Source: Anaerolineae bacterium
Lineage (GTDB): Bacteria > Chloroflexota > Anaerolineae > 4572-78 > J111
Assembly (NCBI GenBank): GCA_020433835.1
Contig: JAGRBY010000147.1
Coordinates: forward strand, 1-13,233
DNA length: 13,233 nucleotides
Reading direction: 5' to 3'
The notes below the pieces were generated by a model. It ran no database searches and was not told the origin of the DNA. It worked only from the letters and a program-made list of their open reading frames with translations. Each line of letters opens with the position of its first letter. Position 1 is the stretch's first letter. Below are positions 1 to 5,859 of this stretch, piece after piece. Position numbers and translations under genes: made by a program.

Positions 1-786
1 AGCATTTGCCTGGTTACCAACGAAGGCAACGGTCGATTGACAACCACCACCCCCCGTATCCACGTTGCCCTCATGGGGATGGAGCGGCTGGTTCCCAAGC
101 TCGAAGATTTGGGGGTGATGCTTCAAATCTTGGCTCGAAGCGCTACCGGCCAAAAAACCAGTGTCTACACGAATATCGTTACCGGCCCTCGCCGTTCGGA
201 CAAAGAAGATTCAAGTGAACCCGACGGTCCCGACGAACTGCACGTGATCATCATCGACAACGGGCGCAGCCAAATTCTGGGCAGCGAGCTGGCCGAGATT
301 CTGTACTGCATTCGCTGCGGAGCGTGTCTAAATGCCTGCCCGGTGTACCAACAAATTGGCGGGCATGCTTACAACAGTGTCTATCCGGGGCCGGTCGGCT
401 CGGTGGTGACGCCGGGGCTGTACGGCATCAACCCCTGGAGCGAACTACCCCACGCCAGCACGCTGTGCGGCGCTTGCCGCGAGGTCTGCCCGGTGCGAAT
501 TAACATTCCGCGCATGCTCTTAAAACTACGGGCCGAAGCCACGCAAGCCGGTCTCTATCCCGCCTGGTTAAAACAGGGCTTAAGCCTCTATCGGCAAACG
601 GCCGTGCGACCGACCATGTACCACGTGGGGGCTAGATTTTCAGGCTGGTTTACGCAACGGCTGGCCCGCGACGGCTGGCTCAAAAAACTGCCGGGGCCTC
701 TCGGCGGCTGGACCAACAGCCGCGACTTTCCGGCTTTCGCCAAAAAATCATTTAGCCAACGCTGGCGTGAGGAGCGCGACGCATGA
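1..786 (+). CDS. lutB: LutB-like iron-sulfur LUD protein, 5'-truncated by the window edge
   Basis: This is the C-terminal 261 residues of a lactate-utilisation protein B (LldF/YkgF family), a cytosolic iron-sulfur component of the LutABC L-lactate oxidation complex. The frame is open from base 1 and begins inside the end of the LUD domain (VTNEGNGRLTT, then RIHVALMGMERLVP). A TTG at 37 is an internal codon, not the start. Two ferredoxin-type clusters follow: Cys103, Cys106, Cys109 and Cys113 (CxxCxxCxxxCP), then Cys156, Cys159 and Cys163 (CxxCxxxCP). Behind them is the family's helical tail. Full-length relatives are about 470 residues, so roughly 200 are missing upstream. The stop overlaps the lutC start by four bases (ATGA), which indicates translational coupling. 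A lutA gene would be expected upstream but cannot be seen. Family identity is confident. The actual substrate (lactate or another 2-hydroxy acid) is inferred from the family. Confidence 0.9.
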   Translation, partial: SICLVTNEGNGRLTTTTPRIHVALMGMERLVPKLEDLGVMLQILARSATGQKTSVYTNIVTGPRRSDKEDSSEPDGPDELHVIIIDNGRSQILGSELAEILYCIRCGACLNACPVYQQIGGHAYNSVYPGPVGSVVTPGLYGINPWSELPHASTLCGACREVCPVRINIPRMLLKLRAEATQAGLYPAWLKQGLSLYRQTAVRPTMYHVGARFSGWFTQRLARDGWLKKLPGPLGGWTNSRDFPAFAKKSFSQRWREERDA

Positions 787-1472
787 ACCATCGAGAAAAT
801 TTCCTCAATCGCATCCGCACCAAGCTGGCCGATGCCTTAATCCCCGAAGCCGACCCGGAGCATCCCGGCTCGTTTCAGGCCTACAGTTTTAAGGCGAACG
901 CTTCGCCGGATGAACGTGTCCAACGCTTTGAGCAAGAGCTAACGGCGCTGGCGGGGCATGTGTATCACGTTGACAATACGGAGGGTGTCGCGGAAGTTAT
1001 TTTTACCATTTTGCGGAAACATAAAGCCCAACAGATTATGAGTTGGGGCAGCGACTCGCTAGAGCCGTATCAACTATTGGAGGCTTTACAGGCAGGGGGA
1101 ATTGAGGTTGTGGCGAGCCGCGTCCCGACTGACCCGGAGGGGCGGGCCGCGCAGTTGGCAGCGCTCGATACCGTGAAAGTGGGGTTGACCGGGGCACACG
1201 GCGCGTTGGCCGATACCGGAGCCATCGCCCTGATAAGCGGACCGAACCGGGGGCGGTTGGCGTCGCTGCTGCCGCCGGTGCATATCGCCATTTTGTCGCG
1301 ACAGAAAATTTATCCGTCGCTGCCGGCCTTTTTAGCCGAGCAATCTCAAGCTACCGCAATCGGTAGCAACCTGGTTTTTATTGCCGGGCCTAGCCGTACC
1401 GGCGACATCGAGATGACGCTAACGATGGGCGTCCATGGGCCGGGCGAAGTTCACGTGATTATTACACCGTAG
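783..1472 (+). CDS. lutC: LutC-like LUD domain protein
   Basis: This is a 229-residue lactate-utilisation protein C, a single LUD domain (formerly DUF162) and the usual partner of LutB in L-lactate oxidation to pyruvate. The diagnostic stretch TGAHGALADTGAIAL lies mid-protein. Near the end is the conserved segment with SRTGDIE followed by GVHGPGEVHVI. The length is normal for the family. The ATG at 783 lies in the lutB stop (ATGA overlap) and is preceded at 8 bases by a strong Shine-Dalgarno sequence, GAGGAG (769-774), inside the lutB 3' end, so the pair is translationally coupled. Its stop is separated by one base from the stop of the convergent gene on the other strand, and no intrinsic terminator is visible in this junction. 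LutC function beyond complex membership is not biochemically settled for the family. Confidence 0.9.
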   Translation: MNHRENFLNRIRTKLADALIPEADPEHPGSFQAYSFKANASPDERVQRFEQELTALAGHVYHVDNTEGVAEVIFTILRKHKAQQIMSWGSDSLEPYQLLEALQAGGIEVVASRVPTDPEGRAAQLAALDTVKVGLTGAHGALADTGAIALISGPNRGRLASLLPPVHIAILSRQKIYPSLPAFLAEQSQATAIGSNLVFIAGPSRTGDIEMTLTMGVHGPGEVHVIITP

Positions 1473-1473
1473 A

Positions 1474-1896
1474 TTATTTGTTTTTCAGCACGTACAGCAA
1501 TGCCATAGCATAGACATCGCTCACGCCGAAGCCTTCAAACGCTAAAAACTTTTCTTTGAAGCAGATCTCACAGCGATAGCCGTCGGTGGTGCTGATCAAG
1601 GTTAGCGATGGTTCCGGCTCGCCCACCAGATTCTTCTCCAACTCCTCGCGGAGTTGGCTTTCGCTGGGGAGCCAGACAAGTTCGGCCACCAACACATGAT
1701 CGAGCGCCCACTCGACCGTGCCGTGGAAGGTGACCGCCAGATTCCCGTGGAGCTTTTCGACCAAAACGGTCATATCGGTGACAACAAAAACTCTGTCGTC
1801 AAAGTCGCGATCGGGAATATGAAAGAAATCGTTATTGTTGAGCTTCCATTCTAACCCGGCTGATTTTAATTGCTGCGCCAAACTGGTTGATACCAT
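1474..1896 (-). CDS. Hypothetical protein, 140 aa, downstream of cobU
   Basis: I cannot assign a function. The product is a small, acidic, soluble-looking 140-residue protein without a signal peptide or membrane segment. It has an N-terminal part with FHIPDRDFDDRVFVVTDM, a central FHGTVEWALDH followed by LVWLPSESQLREELE, and a C-terminal part with a CxxC pair (Cys109, Cys112). From memory, similar proteins in Chloroflexota genomes sometimes carry the label 'pilus assembly protein CpaE'. Nothing here supports that: there is no P-loop and no receiver domain. It follows cobU by 10 bases on the same strand with only a weak purine-rich ribosome site, so it is probably cotranscribed and translationally coupled. 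That is position only and does not establish a role in cobalamin metabolism. The long frame, good start context and absence of overlap make it likely to be a real gene. Confidence 0.75.
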   Translation of the reverse strand: MVSTSLAQQLKSAGLEWKLNNNDFFHIPDRDFDDRVFVVTDMTVLVEKLHGNLAVTFHGTVEWALDHVLVAELVWLPSESQLREELEKNLVGEPEPSLTLISTTDGYRCEICFKEKFLAFEGFGVSDVYAMALLYVLKNK

Positions 1897-1906
1897 ATCT
1901 TTCGTC

Positions 1907-2452
1907 TCATCTTTCTTCTTTAACGGTCAGCGGCAAACCGGCGACCATAAAAACTACTTTCTTCGCTTCAGCAGCTAAACGTTGATTTGCTCTTCCTAAA
2001 ATGTCGCGATAAACTCGTCCCAATTGATAAGGAGGCACTAAACCTAAGCCAACTTCATTGGAGACAATGATCAACGGCACGCCAAGCTGCCTTTGGGCCA
2101 TCACCAGCGCCTCGATTTCGGTTTGAACGGCTTTTTCGATGACGGCTTCCGGTTCCGACTCGTGAGCAAGCAAAATATTGGAAACCAGCAGCGTCATACA
2201 ATCCAGTAAAAGCACATCAGGCCGAGCATCGACTTGGCTGAGAGCGGCCCCAACCTGATTGGGAGCTTCCAGCGTTTGCCAATGAGCCGGTCGAGACAGC
2301 CGGTGCGCGGCAATGCGGGCGGTCATATCATCATCTTTGGCCTCGGCAGTGGCGATATAGAGAACGCGATGCCCTATTTCTGCGGCCAAGGTTTCGGCGT
2401 AACTACTCTTACCGCTGCGAGCGCCGCCCAAAATAAGTATCAAATGCAACAA
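1907..2452 (-). CDS. cobU: Adenosylcobinamide kinase / adenosylcobinamide-phosphate guanylyltransferase
   Basis: CobU/CobP is a bifunctional cytosolic enzyme that phosphorylates adenosylcobinamide and then transfers GMP to it, activating it for nucleotide-loop assembly in cobalamin synthesis or cobinamide salvage. The 181-residue length is standard. The Walker A motif GGARSGKS is at residues 9-16. A His in the family's HRxxRPxxWxTxE context (His50) matches the guanylylated histidine of characterised CobU. LLLDCMTLLVSN (residues 81-92) and SNEVGLGLVP (131-140) are family hallmarks. The start is a TTG at 2452-2450. It is chosen because a strong Shine-Dalgarno GAAGAGGAG (2469-2461) sits 8 bases before it and the P-loop begins only eight residues later. 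No other cobalamin gene or cobalamin riboswitch is visible nearby. The gene heads a two-gene unit with the 140-residue protein and diverges from the P1 peptidase gene. Confidence 0.95.
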   Translation of the reverse strand: MLHLILILGGARSGKSSYAETLAAEIGHRVLYIATAEAKDDDMTARIAAHRLSRPAHWQTLEAPNQVGAALSQVDARPDVLLLDCMTLLVSNILLAHESEPEAVIEKAVQTEIEALVMAQRQLGVPLIIVSNEVGLGLVPPYQLGRVYRDILGRANQRLAAEAKKVVFMVAGLPLTVKEER

Positions 2453-2501
2453 CGAACCTGCTCCTCTTCATAATAAAGTTAACACTTGTCATGATGATAT
2501 C

Positions 2502-2531
2502 ATTATAATCTGCGGGATGGCAAGTTACCAA
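2502..2531 (-). promoter_or_regulatory. Candidate cobU promoter
   Basis: On the minus strand a perfect TATAAT (complement of 2502-2507) lies about 50 bases upstream of the cobU start. A weak -35-like TTGGTA (complement of 2526-2531) precedes it with an 18-base spacer. A 10-bp perfect palindrome ATGATATCAT (2494-2503) overlaps its downstream edge and could be an operator. The -10 is convincing; the -35 is not. Confidence 0.4.
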
Positions 2532-2538
2532 AAAAATC

Positions 2539-2577
2539 TTACAATTGACTTTGGTTAGCCTTGTAAAGGAATTGTAA
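2539..2577. repeat. 8-bp inverted repeat in the divergent promoter region
   Basis: TTACAATT (2539-2546) and AATTGTAA (2570-2577) are perfect inverted copies separated by 23 bases, in the space between cobU and the P1 peptidase gene. An arrangement like this just upstream of a -10 element could be a regulator site, but the region is AT-rich and chance is possible. Confidence 0.3.
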
Positions 2578-2587
2578 CCAGATAGCG

Positions 2588-2593
2588 TATAAT
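2588..2593 (+). promoter_or_regulatory. Candidate -10 element for the P1 peptidase gene
   Basis: A perfect TATAAT lies 12 bases before the start codon of the peptidase gene. No good -35 is present at 16-18 bases (TTGTAA at 2561-2566 is 21 bases away, and TTGTAA at 2572-2577 is 10). If used, transcription would begin only about six bases before the ATG, giving an almost leaderless mRNA in which the short AAGG (2597-2600) is barely included. This is a plausible but weak promoter, possibly activator-dependent. Confidence 0.35.
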
Positions 2594-2605
2594 GTTAAGG
2601 TCATA

Positions 2606-3571
2606 ATGGTTCTATTAAGCGAAATTCCCGGCCTGCAGATAGGCCATGCTCAAAACATTGCAGCTGCCACAGGCTGTACCGTAATTTTAACAACAGCCGG
2701 CGCTACGTGCGGCGTCGATCAACGCGGCGGCGCGCCTGGCACGCGCGAAACAGACCTACTCGGCCCCATGCATCTTGTGCGAAAGGTAAACGCAGTTTTG
2801 TTAGCGGGCGGCAGCGCCTTTGGCTTAGCCGCCGCCGATGGCGTTATGCAGTGGCTGGCCGAACGAGACTTTGGCCTCGACACCAAAGTGGCGTACGTAC
2901 CGATTGTTCCGGCGGCGGTTTTGTTCGACTTAACCATCGGGCAAAGCGATGTACGGCCGGATGCCGCTATGGGTTACGCCGCCTGTGAAAATGCGGTCGC
3001 AAATGGGCCAAGTATCCAATCCGGCTCGATTGGCGTGGGTACCGGGGCGACGGTTGGCAAAATTCTCGGCCCGCAGGCAGCGATGAAGGCCGGTATCGGC
3101 ACGGCGGTGATTGAGGTTAGACCTAATCTTTTTGTCGGCGCACTTATAGCCGTCAATTGTTTTGGCGATGTCATCGACCCCCAAACCGGACAAATTTTAG
3201 CCGGGGCGCGAAAATTGCCAGATGGCGGTTTTGCCAATACCATGCAGGTGATGAAAGAAACAACGGGTAGCTATATCAGCCCTGGGAACACTGTTATAGG
3301 TATTGTTGCAACAAATGCCGCGTTGTTGAAAGAGCAGGCCAGTAAAATGGCTCAGATGGCGCATAACGGTTTGGCACGCACCATTAGTCCGGCCCACACC
3401 ATGTTTGATGGTGATACGATTTTTGCCCTGGCAACCGGACAGGGCACGTTGGGCGATGTTAATTTGATTGGAGCGTATGCGGCTGAAGCCGTGGCGCTGG
3501 CGGTTGTTGATGCCGTTCGGCAAGCAACGGCACTCGCCGGGATTCCGGCTCTACAGGATTTACAATCTTAG
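2606..3571 (+). CDS. P1 family (DmpA/NylC-like) N-terminal nucleophile peptidase
   Basis: This is a 321-residue member of peptidase family S58/P1, related to DmpA aminopeptidase and NylC oligoamide hydrolase. These are made as one chain that cuts itself so that a Thr or Ser becomes the N-terminal nucleophile. The predicted cleavage site is Asn228-Thr229 (GNTVIGIV). Other catalytic positions known from NylC align with matching spacing: Lys152 (TGATVGK), Asn184 (AVNCFGD), and Asp268 and Asp270 (MFDGDTIF), exactly 39 and 41 residues after the nucleophile. The conserved N-terminal segments GVDQRGGAPGTRETDLL and LLAGGSAFGLAAADGV are present. There is no signal peptide, so it is probably cytoplasmic. 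The start is the ATG with AAGG five bases upstream. Relatives act on N-terminal residues of small or D-amino-acid or beta-amino-acid peptides; the substrate here is unknown. A kinase-like gene follows after about 80 bases. Confidence 0.88.
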   Translation: MVLLSEIPGLQIGHAQNIAAATGCTVILTTAGATCGVDQRGGAPGTRETDLLGPMHLVRKVNAVLLAGGSAFGLAAADGVMQWLAERDFGLDTKVAYVPIVPAAVLFDLTIGQSDVRPDAAMGYAACENAVANGPSIQSGSIGVGTGATVGKILGPQAAMKAGIGTAVIEVRPNLFVGALIAVNCFGDVIDPQTGQILAGARKLPDGGFANTMQVMKETTGSYISPGNTVIGIVATNAALLKEQASKMAQMAHNGLARTISPAHTMFDGDTIFALATGQGTLGDVNLIGAYAAEAVALAVVDAVRQATALAGIPALQDLQS

Positions 3572-3573
3572 GC

Positions 3574-3626
3574 GCGAGTTTTTTGCCCGAAAGCCGTTCA
3601 TTGTCGGTTTGGGCATACAGTCTCGC
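3574..3626 (+). other. Potential structured mRNA element between peptidase and kinase-like genes
   Basis: A nested stem can form. The outer pair is GCGAG (3574-3578) with CTCGC (3622-3626). The inner helix pairs GCCC, AAA and CCG (3585-3596, with two bulged G) with CGG, TTT and GGGC (3605-3614). It is followed by CCCCTTTTAG, too short a T-run for a convincing intrinsic terminator. It could be a weak attenuator or processing site, or could occur by chance. Confidence 0.3.
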
Positions 3627-3652
3627 CCCTTTTAGAAGGAATGGAAATTGTG

Positions 3653-5230
3653 ATGGTTTCTGTAACGTCTGAACTTGAAAATTACGTTCTCGATGAAGAG
3701 TTAGGTCGAGGCGATTTGACAATTGCATACCAGGGGCATCGCAAAGAAGACGGAAAAATAGTCGCTATTAAAGTGGTTGCCCCACAATTTTTGTTTGACG
3801 AATTTTTTGTGCAGCGTTTCAAAGATATTACCCGCCAAACGCTGAAGTTAGAACACCCCAATATTGTCCGCACCTATGAGGTCGATCAGGAAGAGAATAC
3901 CCTCTACGTTGTTAGAGAATTTATCGACGCGCAACCTCTCTCAAAAATAATTAAAGAGGAAGGGCCGCTACCGCCGCAGCGAATGCTGACCATTGCCCGC
4001 CAGATTGCGGCCGCATTGGACTACGCCCACCAAAAGTCGATCATGCATGGTGATCTGTCGGCCAAGCGGGTTTATATTGGGCCTGACGATCACGTTACCG
4101 TAGCTGATTTTGGCCAGACGCAGGCGATGGTTGGCACAAGTTTGGTCAAGCAGGGGTACGCTATTGGTGCCCCGGAAACATTGGCCCCGGAACGGGTTAA
4201 AGGGCAGGGACCAAGCCGCTACTCTGACCTCTATTCATTGGGGGTACTATGCTATCAAATGCTAAGTGGTCACCCTCCGTTTACCGGCGAGGTTGCCGCA
4301 GTACTGCACGCCCAAGCTTATGAACAACCCCGCTTGCTCAACAGCGTCAACTCCGATATTTCAATCCCCTTGAGCGAAGCGGTTGGCCGCATGCTCTCTA
4401 AGGGGTTAGAACTGCGCTATACGACCGGCGCAGAATTCACGCGGGCCTTAACGGTAGCCATCGAAGGCTCGGCCCCGGCACGAGCAACAACAAATGTAAA
4501 ACCGCAACTCACCGGCCTGGAACAAGCGCCTATCTCCATTTTTAGCCAACCCTGGCTGTGGGGAATTTTGGTGATACTGTTGGTGCTGTTCCTGCTGGCC
4601 GCCGGGTTTGTAACCGTGTCGGCCTGGGTAGCATGGCAATCGAATGCCAGTACCAGTGCGCCGCCACCCGCCGTTGCCCAGCCGCAAGCGGATAATGGTG
4701 ACTCACGCGATATAGCCGCGCAGCAGGAAACTCAGCCCGAACAGGAGTCGGCGCAGGTGGTTTTGGTACAGCTTACACCCACCCTATCGCCCACAACCGA
4801 AGCATTGCCGACCGCAACCGCCACGCCGAGCGCAACGTCAACGCCCGTTCCGATCCCTACACCCGGCCCACCGGTGATCGAACCAAACAGCCCTTTCACC
4901 AACTTAAGGTTAGGCCACGCCATTTCGGATAATGGTGAATTGGAACAGGTTGGCATGTATTTTGCCCCTAATGACGATCCTGTCTATTTATTTTTCGATT
5001 ATGGCCAGATTGAAGCCGGAACCACATGGTCTCACCGCTGGACGTGGGGCGATACGGAACTGGATGTCTATGAAGATGTTTGGCCCAACAGCTACTCGGA
5101 AACCGGCACGGCCTGGGTCTTTTATGGTCCCAGCGGCGGCTTTCAACCCGGGCCTTATAAAGTGACGTTAGAGGTAGACGGAGAGGTTGTGGGCACGGCT
5201 ACCTTCGTGGTTGAAGAAGGCGGGTTGTAA
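3653..5230 (+). CDS. Membrane-anchored Ser/Thr kinase-like protein, probable pseudokinase
   Basis: The 525-residue protein starts with a Hanks-type kinase fold (about 10-270). A single membrane helix follows (about 301-328, LWGILVILLVLFLLAAGF), then a Pro/Thr/Ala-rich linker (332-408) and a roughly 115-residue C-terminal domain presumed outside the cell. Retained kinase features are VAIK Lys40, the catalytic-loop Asp134 (HGDL), DFG Asp152, APE at 178-180 and the SDLYSLG segment. Several canonical positions are changed. The glycine loop reads GRGDLTIAY (third Gly is Thr23). The helix-C Glu position holds Ile59. The catalytic loop reads HGDLSAKR, so the usual Lys is Ser136 and the metal-binding Asn is Arg139. 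This suggests weak or absent phosphotransfer. The external domain ends in beta-rich sequence with FQPGPYKVTLEVDGE and I do not recognise it. The start is uncertain: ATG 3641 has its purine run AGAAGGA abutting it, while GTG 3650 and ATG 3653 are better spaced. Confidence 0.87.
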   Translation: MVSVTSELENYVLDEELGRGDLTIAYQGHRKEDGKIVAIKVVAPQFLFDEFFVQRFKDITRQTLKLEHPNIVRTYEVDQEENTLYVVREFIDAQPLSKIIKEEGPLPPQRMLTIARQIAAALDYAHQKSIMHGDLSAKRVYIGPDDHVTVADFGQTQAMVGTSLVKQGYAIGAPETLAPERVKGQGPSRYSDLYSLGVLCYQMLSGHPPFTGEVAAVLHAQAYEQPRLLNSVNSDISIPLSEAVGRMLSKGLELRYTTGAEFTRALTVAIEGSAPARATTNVKPQLTGLEQAPISIFSQPWLWGILVILLVLFLLAAGFVTVSAWVAWQSNASTSAPPPAVAQPQADNGDSRDIAAQQETQPEQESAQVVLVQLTPTLSPTTEALPTATATPSATSTPVPIPTPGPPVIEPNSPFTNLRLGHAISDNGELEQVGMYFAPNDDPVYLFFDYGQIEAGTTWSHRWTWGDTELDVYEDVWPNSYSETGTAWVFYGPSGGFQPGPYKVTLEVDGEVVGTATFVVEEGGL

Positions 5231-5250
5231 AAAAGGTAAGAATTTTCAAC

Positions 5251-5279
5251 TTGACATACTCTATGTAAGTAACTATAAT
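5251..5279 (+). promoter_or_regulatory. Consensus sigma-70 promoter of the riboflavin transporter operon
   Basis: TTGACA (5251-5256) and TATAAT (5274-5279) match the housekeeping consensus perfectly and are separated by exactly 17 bases. Transcription should begin around 5286, about 20 bases before the FMN aptamer. The unusually strong promoter fits an operon controlled afterwards by transcription termination. Confidence 0.92.
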
Positions 5280-5305
5280 GCGTTTTAACAAATTGAATAA
5301 CAATA

Positions 5306-5477
5306 CCTTCGGGGCAGGGTGAACAGACAAACTTGGCGTCTGTAATTCCCGACCGGCGGTGAGGCTGTAAAGGGCAGCCAAGCCCGCGAACGCTAGCCAT
5401 AAAATGTGCTTACCAGCACGGTTAGCGCCGATTCAGTGAAAATCTGAAGCCGACGGTATAGTCCGGATGAGAGAAGG
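5306..5477 (+). ncRNA. FMN riboswitch (RFN element) aptamer
   Basis: The conserved RFN core is present in order: CTTCGGGGCAGGGTG (5307-5321), AATTCCCGACCGGCGGTGA (5344-5362), AGCCCGCGA (5381-5389), CGATT-AGTGAAAATCTGAAGCCGACGGTATAGTCCGGATGAGAGAAGG as a split block to 5477. The closing P1 helix is CCTTC (5306-5310) with GAAGG (5473-5477). The element binds FMN and controls riboflavin synthesis or transport genes. The variable arm is well formed, with CGCTAGCC pairing to GGTTAGCG around an inner GTGCT/AGCAC stem. One local oddity is an extra hairpin ACAGAC/GTCTGT (5323-5328 with 5338-5343) inserted in the P2 loop, which is usually very short. The position between a consensus promoter and a terminator, upstream of transporter genes, fits FMN-induced transcription termination. 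Confidence 0.97.
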
Positions 5478-5525
5478 CACATAATTTTGGGATAGCCCTT
5501 TCACTTTAGATTCCAAAGTAACCGC

Positions 5526-5557
5526 TCCGAAGTGCGTCTGCGTACTTCGGATTTTTT
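5526..5557 (+). terminator. Intrinsic terminator of the FMN riboswitch expression platform
   Basis: The stem TCCGAAGTGCG (5526-5536) pairs with CGTACTTCGGA (5541-5551) around a TCTG loop (10 Watson-Crick pairs plus one G-T) and is followed directly by six T. Its 5' arm segment CCGAAG (5527-5532) is also complementary to CTTCGG (5307-5312), which overlaps the first strand of aptamer helix P1. The aptamer closure and the antiterminator pairing are therefore mutually exclusive. Confidence 0.92.
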
Positions 5558-5580
5558 GTTTATCGGCATCCAGCGGTAGG

Positions 5581-5659
5581 ATGAGCGATGGAATAGTAGC
5601 ACCATTTTTACAGGGTTATTGTAAGTATTACCTAAAGTAATGGTTATGCTCATTTTTTG
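5581..5659 (+). promoter_or_regulatory. Structured leader segment with weak terminator-like end
   Basis: ATGAGC (5581-5586) can pair with GCTCAT (5648-5653), which runs straight into a T-run ending at 5658. Inside it ACCATT (5601-5606) pairs with AATGGT (5639-5644), and smaller helices TTAC/GTAA or ATTAC/GTAAT fit within. A competing 10-bp pairing joins 5586-5595 with 5669-5678 (ATGGAATA with TATTCCAT plus a G-T and a C-G). I match this to no known riboswitch class. It may be a weak terminator or a second switch. Confidence 0.4.
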
Positions 5660-5780
5660 TTATACGTTTATTCCATTGACTTATTTCACTTAGTTTGGCC
5701 ATTGTATCTCTGTAAGCGATACCGATAACAGCGGTTGCATTGATCTTGAAGCTTATGCTTCATGGTTTTGTCGATGACCT

Positions 5781-5817
5781 TGCCTCGAATGTTTACTGTA
5801 ACATTCGAGGCATTTTT
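5781..5817 (+). terminator. Second strong intrinsic terminator in the ribX leader
   Basis: TGCCTCGAATGTT (5781-5793) and AACATTCGAGGCA (5800-5812) form a perfect 13-bp stem with the 6-base loop TACTGT, followed by TTTTT, G and four more T. Only the plus strand carries the T-run after the stem, so it acts on transcripts heading into the transporter genes. It sits 42 bases upstream of the ribX start, about 220 bases past the riboswitch terminator, and would need to be overcome for the operon to be expressed. Confidence 0.85.
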
Positions 5818-5859
5818 GTTTTAGAAACCTCTACTTTACTAGAAAAGACAGGTAACGCA

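Noticed and set aside
37..786. TTG 37 as the true start of the first gene
   Set aside because: Residues before it continue the conserved LUD sequence (VTNEGNGR) in frame to base 1, so the gene is truncated by the window.
1454..1500. A terminator between lutC and the convergent 140-residue gene
   Set aside because: The stops are one base apart and I find no stable stem followed by a T-run on either strand.
3459..3728. A minus-strand frame spanning the peptidase-kinase junction
   Set aside because: It is antisense to two well-supported genes and shows no recognisable motif or start signal.
5676..5707. A second promoter between the two leader terminators (TTGACT at 5676)
   Set aside because: No acceptable -10 appears 16-18 bases downstream. 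The nearest candidate, TTGTAT, is at 20 bases and poor.
5740..5859. An N-terminal extension of ribX from TTG 5740
   Set aside because: It would place a perfect intrinsic terminator inside the coding sequence, lacks a ribosome site, and adds residues unlike permease N-termini. Kept only as a low-interest finding.
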